From an uncultured Reyranella sp. (GTDB lineage: Bacteria > Pseudomonadota > Alphaproteobacteria > Reyranellales > Reyranellaceae): a stretch of DNA of 56,288 nucleotides. Made by a program: the position numbers and the translations under genes. The notes under the pieces are model-generated. The model saw nothing but the letters and a program-made list of their open reading frames with translations, did no database searches and was not told the DNA's origin. The DNA is taken from positions 1 through 56,288 of the forward strand of contig NZ_CAMFKM010000022.1 of the NCBI RefSeq assembly GCF_945957355.1, written 5' to 3'. Positions 34,065 to 42,370 of this stretch are shown here, piece after piece (positions within the stretch are counted from its first letter, which is position 1; every line of letters begins with the position of its first letter).

Positions 34065-35279
34065 ATGAGCCAGAGGGTCATCCAGCTGCGCAAGGAGACG
34101 GTGGAGGAGCCGGACCTGCTCGCCCGTCCGATGCCTGCCGTCCGGCGCAAGCGCGGCGTCAGGGGCCATCTCCTGGCATTCCTGCTGCTGGCGTTCGTCC
34201 CGACGGTCGCCGCCGGCGTCTACCTGTACGGCTTCGCCGCCGACCAGTATGTCGCTGAGTTCCGCTTCAATCTGCGGCGCGCCGCGGAGCCGGTGCTGAC
34301 GGGTGGCGCCAACAGCGGAAGTCCGACCGGCGCGCTGGTCGCCACCGGGCTGACAGCGAGCCAGATCTGGGACTCGCAGACGATCGTCCAGTTCATCAGG
34401 AGTCGCGACGTCGTCGACGCGCTCGAGACGGAGCTGGGTTTCGACCGGCTCTACCGGCGGGCCGAGGTCGACTGGGTGAGTCGGCTTGGCGAAGCGCGGT
34501 CGATCGAACGCAAGACCGAGTACTGGCGCGGAATGGTCGAGCCGTTCTTCGATGCCATGACCGGCGTCATCTCGGTATCGGTGCGGGCCTTCACGCCCGA
34601 AGATGCACTGGCGGTGGCGAATGCCGTGCTGAAGAGCGCCGAGAAGACGGTGAACGAACTGTCCACGCGCGCGCAGAAGGATGCGATAGCGTTCGGTGAG
34701 GAGGAGGTAGCGAAAGCCGACCGCCGGCTCGTCGAGGCAAGGGTGGCCGTCCGCGACTTTCGCGACAAGGCCGAGATGGTCGATCCGGGGCGCTCGGTCG
34801 AGGTCGACATCAACCTGCAGGCCCACCAGCGTGAGCGGCTGGCGACGCTGCAGGCTCAGTACAATTCCATCAGCAAGTCTGCGCCGAACTCGCCGCAGCT
34901 TCGTCACCTCGGGGTCGAGATCGCGGCCATCGAGGGCATCATTCGCGACCAGCAGGCCGGCATGACGCAGGGCCGGAAGGCGGTGCCGGAGAAGTCCGGC
35001 GGCCCGACGATCACGGCGCTGATGGGCGGATACGAGGCGCTGAAGCTCGAGGAAGCGTTCCGCGAGAAGCTCTACCTGTTTGCGCTCCAGTTTGCCGAAC
35101 AGTCCCGCATCGAGGCGATGCGGCAGAAGCTCTATCTCAATGCCTTCGTGAAACCCAAGCTGCCGGAGGAGGCGCTGTATCCGCGCCGCCTGCGCATCAT
35201 CGCCATTGTCTTCGTCGTCGGCCTCGTCGCCTGGGGATTGGGATCTCTCGCCTACTATTCAATCCGCGATCACCTCTGA
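34065..35279 (+). CDS. capsule export inner-membrane/periplasmic protein (KpsE/CtrB type)
   Basis: A 404-residue polysaccharide co-polymerase-like protein. It has an N-terminal cytosolic segment, helix 1 at ~35-55 (LLAFLLLAFVPTVAAGVYLYG) and a long periplasmic part with coiled-coil heptads (~190-345). The C-terminal helix is preceded by PKLPEEALYPRRL, the Pro-rich motif of this family. It links the KpsM/KpsT exporter to the OPX protein at 17484-18746. It ends 6 bp from the convergent hldD gene. Confidence 0.88.
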   Translation: MSQRVIQLRKETVEEPDLLARPMPAVRRKRGVRGHLLAFLLLAFVPTVAAGVYLYGFAADQYVAEFRFNLRRAAEPVLTGGANSGSPTGALVATGLTASQIWDSQTIVQFIRSRDVVDALETELGFDRLYRRAEVDWVSRLGEARSIERKTEYWRGMVEPFFDAMTGVISVSVRAFTPEDALAVANAVLKSAEKTVNELSTRAQKDAIAFGEEEVAKADRRLVEARVAVRDFRDKAEMVDPGRSVEVDINLQAHQRERLATLQAQYNSISKSAPNSPQLRHLGVEIAAIEGIIRDQQAGMTQGRKAVPEKSGGPTITALMGGYEALKLEEAFREKLYLFALQFAEQSRIEAMRQKLYLNAFVKPKLPEEALYPRRLRIIAIVFVVGLVAWGLGSLAYYSIRDHL

Positions 35280-35285
35280 CGGGTT

Positions 35286-36266
35286 TCAGCGGTAGCGGTC
35301 GGCGGCGCCGAGAAAGCCGGCATAGCGTGCGACCGCCTCGGGGACGGGCGTGAAGGCCTTGCGGTAGCCGGCGTTCCGCAAGGCGCGGAGCGGCGCTTCG
35401 GTCGCATATTGATAGCGGTCACGCAGGCCTTCCGGCATCGGCACGTAAGCGGTGCGCGGCTCGCGCCCGAGCGCCGCGAAAAGCGCGCCGATCAGGTCAC
35501 GGAACGATGTCGCCTGTCCCGTGCCGACGTTGAGCAGGCCGCACGCGGGGCCATGGGTCAGTGCCCAGATCACGACGTCGGCCACGTCGTCGACCAGCAC
35601 GAAGTCGCGCCGTTGCTCGCCGTCCGCGAAGTCGCTGCGATGACTCATGAACAACTCGACCTCGCCGCCGGCGGCCGCGATGCCGTGGTTCCTGGCGACG
35701 ACGCTCATCATGTCGCCCTTGTGATATTCGTTCGGGCCGAACACGTTGAAGAATTTCAGTCCGACGCATCTCGGCGGCAGCGGCAATCCGAGTTCCCGCC
35801 GCTCCGCCACCACCAGGTCGAAATGATGCTTGCTCCAGCCGTAGAGATTGAGCGGCCGCAGCTTCCGCAGCCCGGAGAAGGGGAGGTCGTCGACGAAACC
35901 CTGGCTTCCGTCGCCATAGGTGGCGGCAGACGAGGCATAGACCAGCGGAATGCCGCGGGCCGCGCACAGATCGAGGAGCCCGAGCGAGAACTGGAAATTG
36001 TCCCGCATCACCGCATCGCCGTCGCGGGTCGTCGTCGATGAGATCGCCCCCATATGGACGATGCCTTCGACATCCTGGGCCTTCGCAAGAAACTCGAAGA
36101 GCTGATCCGGGAAGACGAAGTTGCGGAACATCCTTTTTCGGAGGTTCTGCCAGCGATCATCCTGTCCCAGCCGGTCGCAGAGCACGAGGTCATCGCGACC
36201 GGCGTCGTTCAACGCCGCGACGACGTTCGAGCCGATGAATCCCGCTGCACCCGTGACGACGATCAT
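35286..36266 (-). CDS. hldD: ADP-L-glycero-D-manno-heptose 6-epimerase
   Basis: A 326-residue SDR that converts ADP-D,D-heptose to ADP-L,D-heptose. The N-terminal MIVVTGAAGFIGSNVVAALN binds NADP. Other HldD-specific elements are HMGAISSTTTRDGD, ASSAATYGDGSQGF, the YGWSKHHFD Tyr-x3-Lys pair and LKFFNVFGPNEYHKGDMMSV. It lies 24 bp downstream of hldE in the same orientation. Besides LPS core synthesis it could supply donor to the protein heptosyltransferase at 18783-20126. Confidence 0.93.
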   Translation of the reverse strand: MIVVTGAAGFIGSNVVAALNDAGRDDLVLCDRLGQDDRWQNLRKRMFRNFVFPDQLFEFLAKAQDVEGIVHMGAISSTTTRDGDAVMRDNFQFSLGLLDLCAARGIPLVYASSAATYGDGSQGFVDDLPFSGLRKLRPLNLYGWSKHHFDLVVAERRELGLPLPPRCVGLKFFNVFGPNEYHKGDMMSVVARNHGIAAAGGEVELFMSHRSDFADGEQRRDFVLVDDVADVVIWALTHGPACGLLNVGTGQATSFRDLIGALFAALGREPRTAYVPMPEGLRDRYQYATEAPLRALRNAGYRKAFTPVPEAVARYAGFLGAADRYR

Positions 36267-36290
36267 GAGTCTTCCTCGTCCCGCGCAGCG

Positions 36291-37817
36291 CTATCGTTTG
36301 TTGATGAGGCGCGTGCTGGAGTGACCCGGCACGAGGTCGATGGTCCGCACCCGCCCGCCGGCCTGCCGCACGATGTCCCCGCCGACGATGTCCTCGATCC
36401 GGTAGTCGGCCCCCTTGGTCAGGAGATCCGGTTCCAGACGCGCGATCAGGTCGCGTGGCGTGTCCTCGTCGAAGACCACGACGAGGTCGACATGCCCGAT
36501 CGCCCCGAGGATTTCCGCACGCGCCTCCTCGTCCTGCACCGGCCGTGTCTCACCCTTGAGACGTCTCACCGAGGCGTCGCTGTTCAGGCCCACGATGAGC
36601 CGGTCGCATTGGCGGGCCGTTTCGCGAAGCAGGGCTACATGGCCCGGGTGGAAGAGATCGAAGCAACCGTTTGTGAAGCCGACGCTCAACTGCTGCCGGC
36701 GCCATTGTGCGCGCAGCAGCAAGGCGGTCTCGGCCGACACGCGGGAGCCCTTCGGGACCGGCAGCAGGCCCGCGAAGACTGCGCGTTCGTGTTCGATTTC
36801 CGCAGCGGAGACCGTGGTCGTTCCCGGCTTGATCACCGAGACGCCGGCGGCGATGTTGGCAAAAGCCATTGCTTCCTCGACCGGCCGGCCCTCGGCGACG
36901 GCGAGTGAGAAAGCTGCGATTGCCGCGTCTCCGGCCCCGGTCACATCGACGATCTCGTGCGCATGGGTGGGCATGTGGATTGCCGAGCCGTCCGGTCTGA
37001 CCAGCGACATGCCGTCCTCCGAGCGCGTCACGAGAACGATGGCGCCCGTCGTCGCGGCGAGGGAAGAGGCGGCCACCTCGACCTGCCGGTCATCGTTCGC
37101 CGGACGGCCCGTGGCTGCTTCCAACTCGCGACGATTGGGCTTGATGAAGCTGGCACCGCGATAGTCCTCGAGGTTGCGACGCTTGGGATCGACGATCACA
37201 CGCAGTCCGGCTCGAGCCGCCAGCGCCACCGTGGCCTCGATCACCCGATCCGTGACGAGCCCCTTGCCGTAGTCGGAGATCACCACGAGACGGTATCCGT
37301 CCATCCGCGCCTGCAGCGCGGCGATGATCTGATCTTCACAGGCCGGCGTGATCGGCGTCGTGACTTCCCGGTCGAGGCGCAGGAGCTGATTGTGTCGGGC
37401 CAGGAAACGGGTCTTGACCGTCGTCGGCCGTCCCGGCGTCGCGACCGTGTCGAGCGAGACGCCGGCCTGGCGCAGAAGCCGTATCAGCCGCTCACCTTCG
37501 GGATCGGCGGCCACACAGGTAATGAGATGTGCAGCTCCGCCCATGGCGGCGATGTTGAGGGCCACATTGGCGGCACCGCCCCCGGATTCGACGGTATTCT
37601 CCTGCCGGATGACCGGCACCGGAGCCTCCGGTGAAATCCTGTCGACGCTTCCGAAAACGGAGACGTCGAGCATCGCATCGCCGATGATCAGAATGGGAGT
37701 GGCTGCGGCGATCCACGGGGCCAGTCTCGGGGCGAGCGAGGCCGTGGACCTCGACGAGCGATCGTTGGCCGGCGCTCCCGTTGGCGCGCCTCCCTGATGA
37801 TGCCGCTCGGATTCCAT
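36291..37817 (-). CDS. hldE: bifunctional D-glycero-D-manno-heptose-7-phosphate kinase / heptose-1-phosphate adenylyltransferase
   Basis: A 508-residue two-domain enzyme. The PfkB-type kinase domain (~40-350) has ILIIGDAMLDVSVFG, SGGGAANVALNIAAMGG and the catalytic DVTGAGDAAIAAF. The C-terminal nucleotidyltransferase domain has FTNGCFDLFHPGHVALL with the HxGH motif and KGADYRIEDIVGGD. Together they do two steps of ADP-heptose synthesis; GmhA and GmhB are not in the window. The frame is open to 38030. ATG 37817 gives the family-typical length, but ATG 37865 or 37880 (with GGAG 4 bp upstream) would add 16-21 disordered residues. It is first in the hldE-hldD operon. Confidence 0.9.
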   Translation of the reverse strand: MESERHHQGGAPTGAPANDRSSRSTASLAPRLAPWIAAATPILIIGDAMLDVSVFGSVDRISPEAPVPVIRQENTVESGGGAANVALNIAAMGGAAHLITCVAADPEGERLIRLLRQAGVSLDTVATPGRPTTVKTRFLARHNQLLRLDREVTTPITPACEDQIIAALQARMDGYRLVVISDYGKGLVTDRVIEATVALAARAGLRVIVDPKRRNLEDYRGASFIKPNRRELEAATGRPANDDRQVEVAASSLAATTGAIVLVTRSEDGMSLVRPDGSAIHMPTHAHEIVDVTGAGDAAIAAFSLAVAEGRPVEEAMAFANIAAGVSVIKPGTTTVSAAEIEHERAVFAGLLPVPKGSRVSAETALLLRAQWRRQQLSVGFTNGCFDLFHPGHVALLRETARQCDRLIVGLNSDASVRRLKGETRPVQDEEARAEILGAIGHVDLVVVFDEDTPRDLIARLEPDLLTKGADYRIEDIVGGDIVRQAGGRVRTIDLVPGHSSTRLINKR

Positions 37818-38105
37818 TCCCCTGCCCTGATCGGACTGCGTCCGGATCGCCGTATTCGGGCCCATGCTAACCCGGCTCATATCGCTCCGCCACTCGCGGT
37901 GCCGGGACCCCGTCGACATGTCCGGCGGGGGGGCCTCTGTGCCGCTGCTTCCTGTCGTCAGCTCCGCGACGGCTCTCGCTACTGCATATCCGCTGAGATT
38001 CGCAGAGGTGCGGAAGAATGGGTTCGGCAAGGGGCGGGCGGGGAGGGTGCGCGCCCTTCCCGGCGTCGGGCTTGCAGATCTATCGCAGGGACCTGCGCCA
38101 GCCGG

Positions 38106-38456
38106 TCATTTCAGCTCGGCGATGCGCAGTTCCTCGGCGCGTTCGCAGGCGGCCGCAGCGTCCTTGTACCGCTTGAGGTCGAGGTAGGCGCGCGCCAGGA
38201 ATTCATAATGGGCAGGCTTCTTGTATTCGGTCGCCGCGACCCTCGTGAGCAGTTGACGCGCGGCGGCCCGTTCCTTGGCGGCGACAAGGGCACGCACCGC
38301 CAGGCAGGTTGCCTCGAGATTGATCGCCCGGTCGGTCTTGATGCCTTCCAATTGTTCGTAGGTGTTCGTCGTCTCGTCCCAGTCGCTACGGGCGAAGGCG
38401 GCGCGCATTTCCCCGAGGAGCTTCTTGCCGAGTTCGATCTGTTCTTCTTTGGTCAC
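38106..38456 (-). CDS. small TPR-like helical protein
   Basis: A 116-residue soluble protein. The second half (AHYEFLARAYLDLKRYKDAAAACERAEEL) is a clear tetratricopeptide unit, and earlier helices (INLEATCLAVRALVAAKERAAARQLL) could form another. There are no catalytic motifs. It lies upstream of hldE in the same direction but with a ~290-bp gap, so it is probably a separate transcript. Function unknown, probably protein-protein interaction. Confidence 0.7.
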   Translation of the reverse strand: MTKEEQIELGKKLLGEMRAAFARSDWDETTNTYEQLEGIKTDRAINLEATCLAVRALVAAKERAAARQLLTRVAATEYKKPAHYEFLARAYLDLKRYKDAAAACERAEELRIAELK

Positions 38457-38841
38457 GGTACTATCCCCCTCTTTTTCATCGGCGTTGCGAAAATGGTTGG
38501 CGAAGCCAGAAGGGTAGTTCCGACTGGATTCCAGTCCTTCAAGTCCGGGGCCGATGAGTCAATGCGGAACATAAGGCTGTCACTGGTGGTCGATTCCGCG
38601 AATGCGTATAGCTCAAATCGTGCCATCGTAAATGGCCGTGCCTCATGAAACTTTGGCGAACGAAGCGACCTTCAGGATTCACTTCCGACCGGCCTTGAGT
38701 CGGCTCCCTCGGCAAGCCTTGTGACCCGCGGCAATTTGCAGTGAAGCGTCCAACGAAGAAGGCATCGGCTCGCGAGGCCGCCCGTCTTCGGAACTCCGCG
38801 TGCCGCGTTTCGTTCTCGCTGCATCACATGGGAGTGACCGC
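38457..38841. other. divergent intergenic region
   Basis: A 385-bp gap between the TPR protein (minus) and the basic protein (plus). Apart from the inverted repeat at 38522-38536 nothing clear is seen. A short basic open frame from ~38741 lacks a good RBS and is not called. It should contain promoters for both flanking genes. Confidence 0.5.
38522..38536. promoter_or_regulatory. perfect 7-1-7 inverted repeat (candidate operator)
   Basis: GACTGGATTCCAGTC reads GACTGGA-T-TCCAGTC and lies 66-80 bp upstream of the TPR gene start. Spacing and symmetry suit a dimeric regulator. No T-tract follows in either direction. Confidence 0.4.
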
Positions 38842-39093
38842 ATGGCCGCAGGGAAGAAGGTCACGAAGAAGGTCGCGAAGAAGGCAGCCCGGAAGAAGGT
38901 GGCACGCAAGCGCGCCGCCAAGCGCGAACTGATCGACACCGGGACGAACAAGCTCTACGTCCGGCGCAATGCACGTGGCACGTCGTTTGAGGAAGTGGAA
39001 GACGTCGGGCGCTCCCTGACGGCGGATCGCCGTCGCAAGGCAAAGACCGTTGCCAAGCGCGGACAGGGCGACAAGGGAGACCGGCGCCGCTAG
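38842..39093 (+). CDS. small histone-H1-like basic protein
   Basis: An 83-residue, very basic protein. Residues 1-27 are Lys/Ala/Arg-rich (KKVTKKVAKKAARKKVARK), like the tails of histone H1-like and AlgP proteins. The rest (DTGTNKLYVRRNARGTSFEEVEDVGRSL and RRRKAKTVAKRGQGDKGDR) resembles a short domain often seen in small hypothetical proteins of alphaproteobacteria. GGGAG lies 7 bp before ATG 38842. Likely nucleic-acid binding, from charge alone; no proven function. Confidence 0.65.
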   Translation: MAAGKKVTKKVAKKAARKKVARKRAAKRELIDTGTNKLYVRRNARGTSFEEVEDVGRSLTADRRRKAKTVAKRGQGDKGDRRR

Positions 39094-39133
39094 GACACTG
39101 GCGCCCCCACTGCCTGTCCGGCCGGGCGTTCGA

Positions 39134-40333
39134 TCAGATGTTCTGGAGCTTGTTCTCAACGCCGAGGATGTGGCGGCCGACCATTTCGGCATGGCCCATC
39201 ATGCCCTGCAGATGCTGGCTGGCGCTCATGGCGTCGCGGAAGCGTCGTTCGAACGGTGCCGAGTTCAGGATCGCCGTCGTGCCCGCGGCGCGATAGGCGG
39301 CGATCGACACGTCGCTTGCCTCGTTCATCCCATAGGTGGTCGCCAGGCGAAGCCTCATGCGGCCGTCGACATCGAGCTTGCCGTTCGCGGCCTTGTCGTA
39401 GGCCGCGAGCACCTCGGCGTGCAGGTAGGCGCGGGCGGCCGAGAGCTTGGCCTCGAGCAGGGCGATTTCGCGCTGGATCGCATTGTTGGCCGACATGGCG
39501 TTGATCGACGCGCGGCTATGCTTGCCGCGCGCCAGATCGATGTAGGCCTCAAGCAGGCGACGGGCGAGTCCAAGGGTCACGCTGCAGAAGCCGCTTGCAT
39601 AGAGCAGGGTCGAGCCCATCGTGTAGAGTGGCCCGGTCTCGCGCCGCTCCTGCAGCGCGTCGCGCGCTGGCGCATGCGCGTCGGGAATGAACAGGTCCTC
39701 GACCGTGTAGGTGTCGCTGCCGGTGCCGCGCAGGCCCAGCACGAACCAGTCGTCGACGATCTGGGCGTCGCTGCGTTTGAACACGAAACTGCGGTCGTCG
39801 GGCTTGCCGTAGCGCTGATGTGGCGTGCCGTCCGGATTCTGCACGGCGCTGTGCGCGCCCATCCAGGTCGTGTGCCGGCCGCCGCTGGCGAAGCTCCAGG
39901 TGCCGCTCAGCCGGTAGCCACCCTCGACGCGGACCGCCCGACTGTTGCCGTGGCGCGCGCCCCAGGCAAGACCGACGCCGGGGTTGCCGAAGCAGGCGAG
40001 GGCCGCGTCGTGGGGCATGGCGGCGGCCGAGGTCGCCGAGGAGACGTTGGACTGGTTGACGAACCAGGCGACGCTGGCGTCGGCCCAGGCGATGGCCTCG
40101 ACGGTCCTGCAGAACTGGATCAGCGGCAGCTCGGCGCCGCCCAGGCTGCGCGGCAGCAGCAGGCGCAGCATGTCGTTCGCCACCAGCGCGTCGACCACTT
40201 CCGGCACGACCTCGCGTCGGCGGTCCATCTCCGCACCGTGCTCGTCGAGCAGCGGCTGCAGGGCGCGCGCCCGTTCGGGGGCGCTGAGGATTGGGGCGGC
40301 GAGGGTAGGGGCCGGTTGAACGCGGGAGTCCAT
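39134..40333 (-). CDS. acyl-CoA dehydrogenase-fold flavin oxidoreductase/monooxygenase
   Basis: A 399-residue protein of the acyl-CoA dehydrogenase superfamily. Features are LRLLLPRSLGGAEL, WADASVAWFVNQS, YRLSGTWSFASGGRHTTWM (mid-domain FMN/FAD region), GLRGTGSDTYTVEDLFIP and a helical C-terminal domain with QHLQGMMGHAEMVGRHILG. The pattern fits the HpaB/DszC-like two-component monooxygenase group more than true acyl-CoA dehydrogenases, as there is no obvious catalytic Glu motif. ATG 40333 has GAGG 5 bp upstream. It is the last gene of a three-gene unit after the TauD and Bug genes; the substrate is unknown. Confidence 0.78.
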   Translation of the reverse strand: MDSRVQPAPTLAAPILSAPERARALQPLLDEHGAEMDRRREVVPEVVDALVANDMLRLLLPRSLGGAELPLIQFCRTVEAIAWADASVAWFVNQSNVSSATSAAAMPHDAALACFGNPGVGLAWGARHGNSRAVRVEGGYRLSGTWSFASGGRHTTWMGAHSAVQNPDGTPHQRYGKPDDRSFVFKRSDAQIVDDWFVLGLRGTGSDTYTVEDLFIPDAHAPARDALQERRETGPLYTMGSTLLYASGFCSVTLGLARRLLEAYIDLARGKHSRASINAMSANNAIQREIALLEAKLSAARAYLHAEVLAAYDKAANGKLDVDGRMRLRLATTYGMNEASDVSIAAYRAAGTTAILNSAPFERRFRDAMSASQHLQGMMGHAEMVGRHILGVENKLQNI

Positions 40334-40442
40334 GGAATCCTCGGGGATGCGTCTTGTGTCTGCTTTCCCATCCCATACTGGACCGCGCGGGCAGGCGGTC
40401 AATCGGTCGGCGGCAAGTGCCACTACCCAGCGAAAGGGGCGC

Positions 40443-41390
40443 CTATCCGGCGATGTCGGCGGCAACGCGCCGGTCGCGCGCGACGGCCTCGACGATGGCG
40501 GCCGGCCCGTCGAACTGCAGGGGGATGTTGGCGAGCCGCGCTTGGGTCTGCACGGACTTGTCGTTGCGCAAGCCCAGCAACGCGGCCGTCAGGCGGTTGG
40601 CCACCGGCGACGGCGTCGCCAGGGGCGCGAACAGGCCGAAGCTGATCGTGTAGGCGAGCTTGGGGTCGCCGACGAGCTCGGCGAGGGTCGGCACGTCCGG
40701 CAGTTGCGGCGAGCGGCGGGCACCCGACGTCGCCAGCACGCGCAGCTTCGTGCGGTTGCGGGCATTGTGGAGCAGCGCGGTCCGCGTATCGATGACCGCG
40801 ATGTCGGCGCGGCGCGTCAGCAGCATGTCGACGGCGGCGTTCGTGCCCGCCACCTCGACAGCATCGAACGGCAGCTTCAGTCGGCGCTCGATCAGCGCCA
40901 GCAGCAGCCCGACGGTCGAGTCGCGGCCCGTCGTTGCTGCCTTCAGCCGGCTGGCATGCGCCGCGGTCAGCAGATCCGTCCAGTCCCGGATATCGGAGAG
41001 CTGGTTCACCGCCAGCGCCGTCGAGAAGCCGCGCGTTATCTTGGCGATCGGCTGCAGGCGCGACAGCAGGGGCTCCGCGGGCGTTTCCTGCAGGATGAGA
41101 TTCAGGATTTCGGCGATCAGCAGCAGACGCCCGTCGGGTGGCGCGTCGATCACCTCGAGCGCGGCCCGCCGCCCCGCCTGGCCCAGCGTATAGTCGAACT
41201 CCACGGGCTCATTGAGCGCCGTCGAGAAGCCGTCCTGGATGAGCTGGGCGCAGAGGTCCGTGGGATTGCCGACACCGAAGCCGCAGATCAGGCGAACCGC
41301 GGTCGTGGCCGCGGTCGCGCGCCGGCCAACGAGCGCCGCAGTCGTCAGCGCAGCGGCACCCAGCAGGGCTTTACGTCGGGGCAGCCTCAT
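40443..41390 (-). CDS. Bug/TctC-family periplasmic solute-binding protein
   Basis: A 315-residue tripartite tricarboxylate transporter receptor. The N-terminal MRLPRRKALLGAAALTTAALVG has a twin-arginine-like signal with a probable Ala-x-Ala cleavage near residue 28. Family elements include GNPTDLCAQLIQDGF, LRVLATSGARRSPQLPDVPTLAEL and SFGLFAPLATPSPVANRL. No cognate TctA/TctB membrane genes are adjacent, which is common for Bug proteins. It lies 15 bp after the TauD gene and may capture a carboxylate or sulfonate that the neighbouring oxygenases metabolise. Confidence 0.83.
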   Translation of the reverse strand: MRLPRRKALLGAAALTTAALVGRRATAATTAVRLICGFGVGNPTDLCAQLIQDGFSTALNEPVEFDYTLGQAGRRAALEVIDAPPDGRLLLIAEILNLILQETPAEPLLSRLQPIAKITRGFSTALAVNQLSDIRDWTDLLTAAHASRLKAATTGRDSTVGLLLALIERRLKLPFDAVEVAGTNAAVDMLLTRRADIAVIDTRTALLHNARNRTKLRVLATSGARRSPQLPDVPTLAELVGDPKLAYTISFGLFAPLATPSPVANRLTAALLGLRNDKSVQTQARLANIPLQFDGPAAIVEAVARDRRVAADIAG

Positions 41391-41405
41391 GCGTGCGATG
41401 ATACG

Positions 41406-42269
41406 TCAACGCGCCAGTGCCGTCTCGCTCGCGGGGTCGCCGGCGATGCGACTATGCCACATGATGCGCTTCTGGGTCATGTCCCACGGCGTCGCCTGGT
41501 GCAGCAGGCAGCGATTATCCCACACCACCGCGTCGCCCGGCGCCCAGTCGTGATGATAGAGGCGTGGCGGCTGGCAGGCGAAGTCGACCAGCTCCTGCAG
41601 GAAGCGCTCGGACTCGGCCGCGTCCATGCCGGGAATGGCGTGGGCATGGCGGCCGATCAGCAGCGACTTGCGCCCGGTCTCCGGGTGCGTCTTCACCAGG
41701 GGCCGCAACGGCACCGGCCCGTCGTGCAGGCCATAGCCGCTGTATTCGCCGTCGGCCGTCTTCGTCTCGTGGCCAAGCTTCGACTGGCTGTAGTGCAGCG
41801 AGTGACGGGCCTGCAGTGTCTCGACACGCGCCTTCAGTCTCGCATCGAGGGCGTCGTAGGCCGCACGCATGTCGGCAAAGCCGGTCTGGCCGCCGATGGT
41901 GGGCACGACCTCGGCACTGAATACCGCGCCCTTGGCCTGAACCGGCATGTACGTGCTGTCGGCATGCCAGCCCATGTTGCCTTTCAGGATCTTCATCATG
42001 TCGTCGTTGTCGCTCTCGGCCCGCAGGCTGCCGTCGGCGCGCACGTTGCTGATCGCGGCCATCTCGAACTCGAGTGGCCCGAAGCGGCGGGCGAACGCGA
42101 TCTGCTCGTCGCGCTTGAGATGCTGATCGGGGAAAACGAGGAGTGCGTACTGGAGCCACGCGGCATGAAGGGCGCGCCACCCGGTCTCGTCGAGGTTGGC
42201 GAGCTTCACGCCGGTGACAATAGCGCCGAAGGTGGCGTCGAGCGGGGCGATGTCGAAGGTGCGTGCCAT
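41406..42269 (-). CDS. TauD/TfdA-family 2-oxoglutarate dioxygenase
   Basis: A 287-residue Fe(II)/2OG oxygenase. GNMGWHADSTYMPV gives the His-x-Asp pair, and VVWDNRCLLHQATPWD gives the distal His. RIMWHSRIAGD carries the Arg that binds 2-oxoglutarate. QYALLVFPDQHL and FARRFGPLE are typical of the family. It is first of a unit with the Bug protein and the acyl-CoA-dehydrogenase-like enzyme, which suggests catabolism of a small organic acid, herbicide-like ether or sulfonate. The substrate cannot be chosen from motifs. Confidence 0.88.
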   Translation of the reverse strand: MARTFDIAPLDATFGAIVTGVKLANLDETGWRALHAAWLQYALLVFPDQHLKRDEQIAFARRFGPLEFEMAAISNVRADGSLRAESDNDDMMKILKGNMGWHADSTYMPVQAKGAVFSAEVVPTIGGQTGFADMRAAYDALDARLKARVETLQARHSLHYSQSKLGHETKTADGEYSGYGLHDGPVPLRPLVKTHPETGRKSLLIGRHAHAIPGMDAAESERFLQELVDFACQPPRLYHHDWAPGDAVVWDNRCLLHQATPWDMTQKRIMWHSRIAGDPASETALAR

Positions 42270-42316
42270 GCGAGTCCTCCTGGTTGTTTTCGCCAGTGTA
42301 ACGCACTCGCCTCAAA

Positions 42317-42346
42317 AGAGAACGGCCGGGCGATCGCCCGGCCGTT
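42317..42346 (-). terminator. Rho-independent terminator of the OmpA-family gene
   Basis: A perfect 26-bp palindrome at 42321-42346 (AACGGCCGGGCGA and its complement) is followed on the minus strand by a CTCTTTT tract. It lies 24 bp beyond the stop codon at 42371. It is the clearest intrinsic terminator in the window. Confidence 0.85.
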
Positions 42347-42370
42347 CGTGTCCGCCGATCGGGGACCCGC

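Noticed and set aside
38566..38600. GGAAC resembling an EcfG stress promoter -35
   Set aside because: No CGTT-like -10 at 16-18 bp spacing.
38679..38951. 90-residue minus-strand and overlapping plus-strand basic open frames
   Set aside because: Overlap the histone-like gene or lack a ribosome binding site; basic composition is a mirror of the Lys-rich coding sequence.
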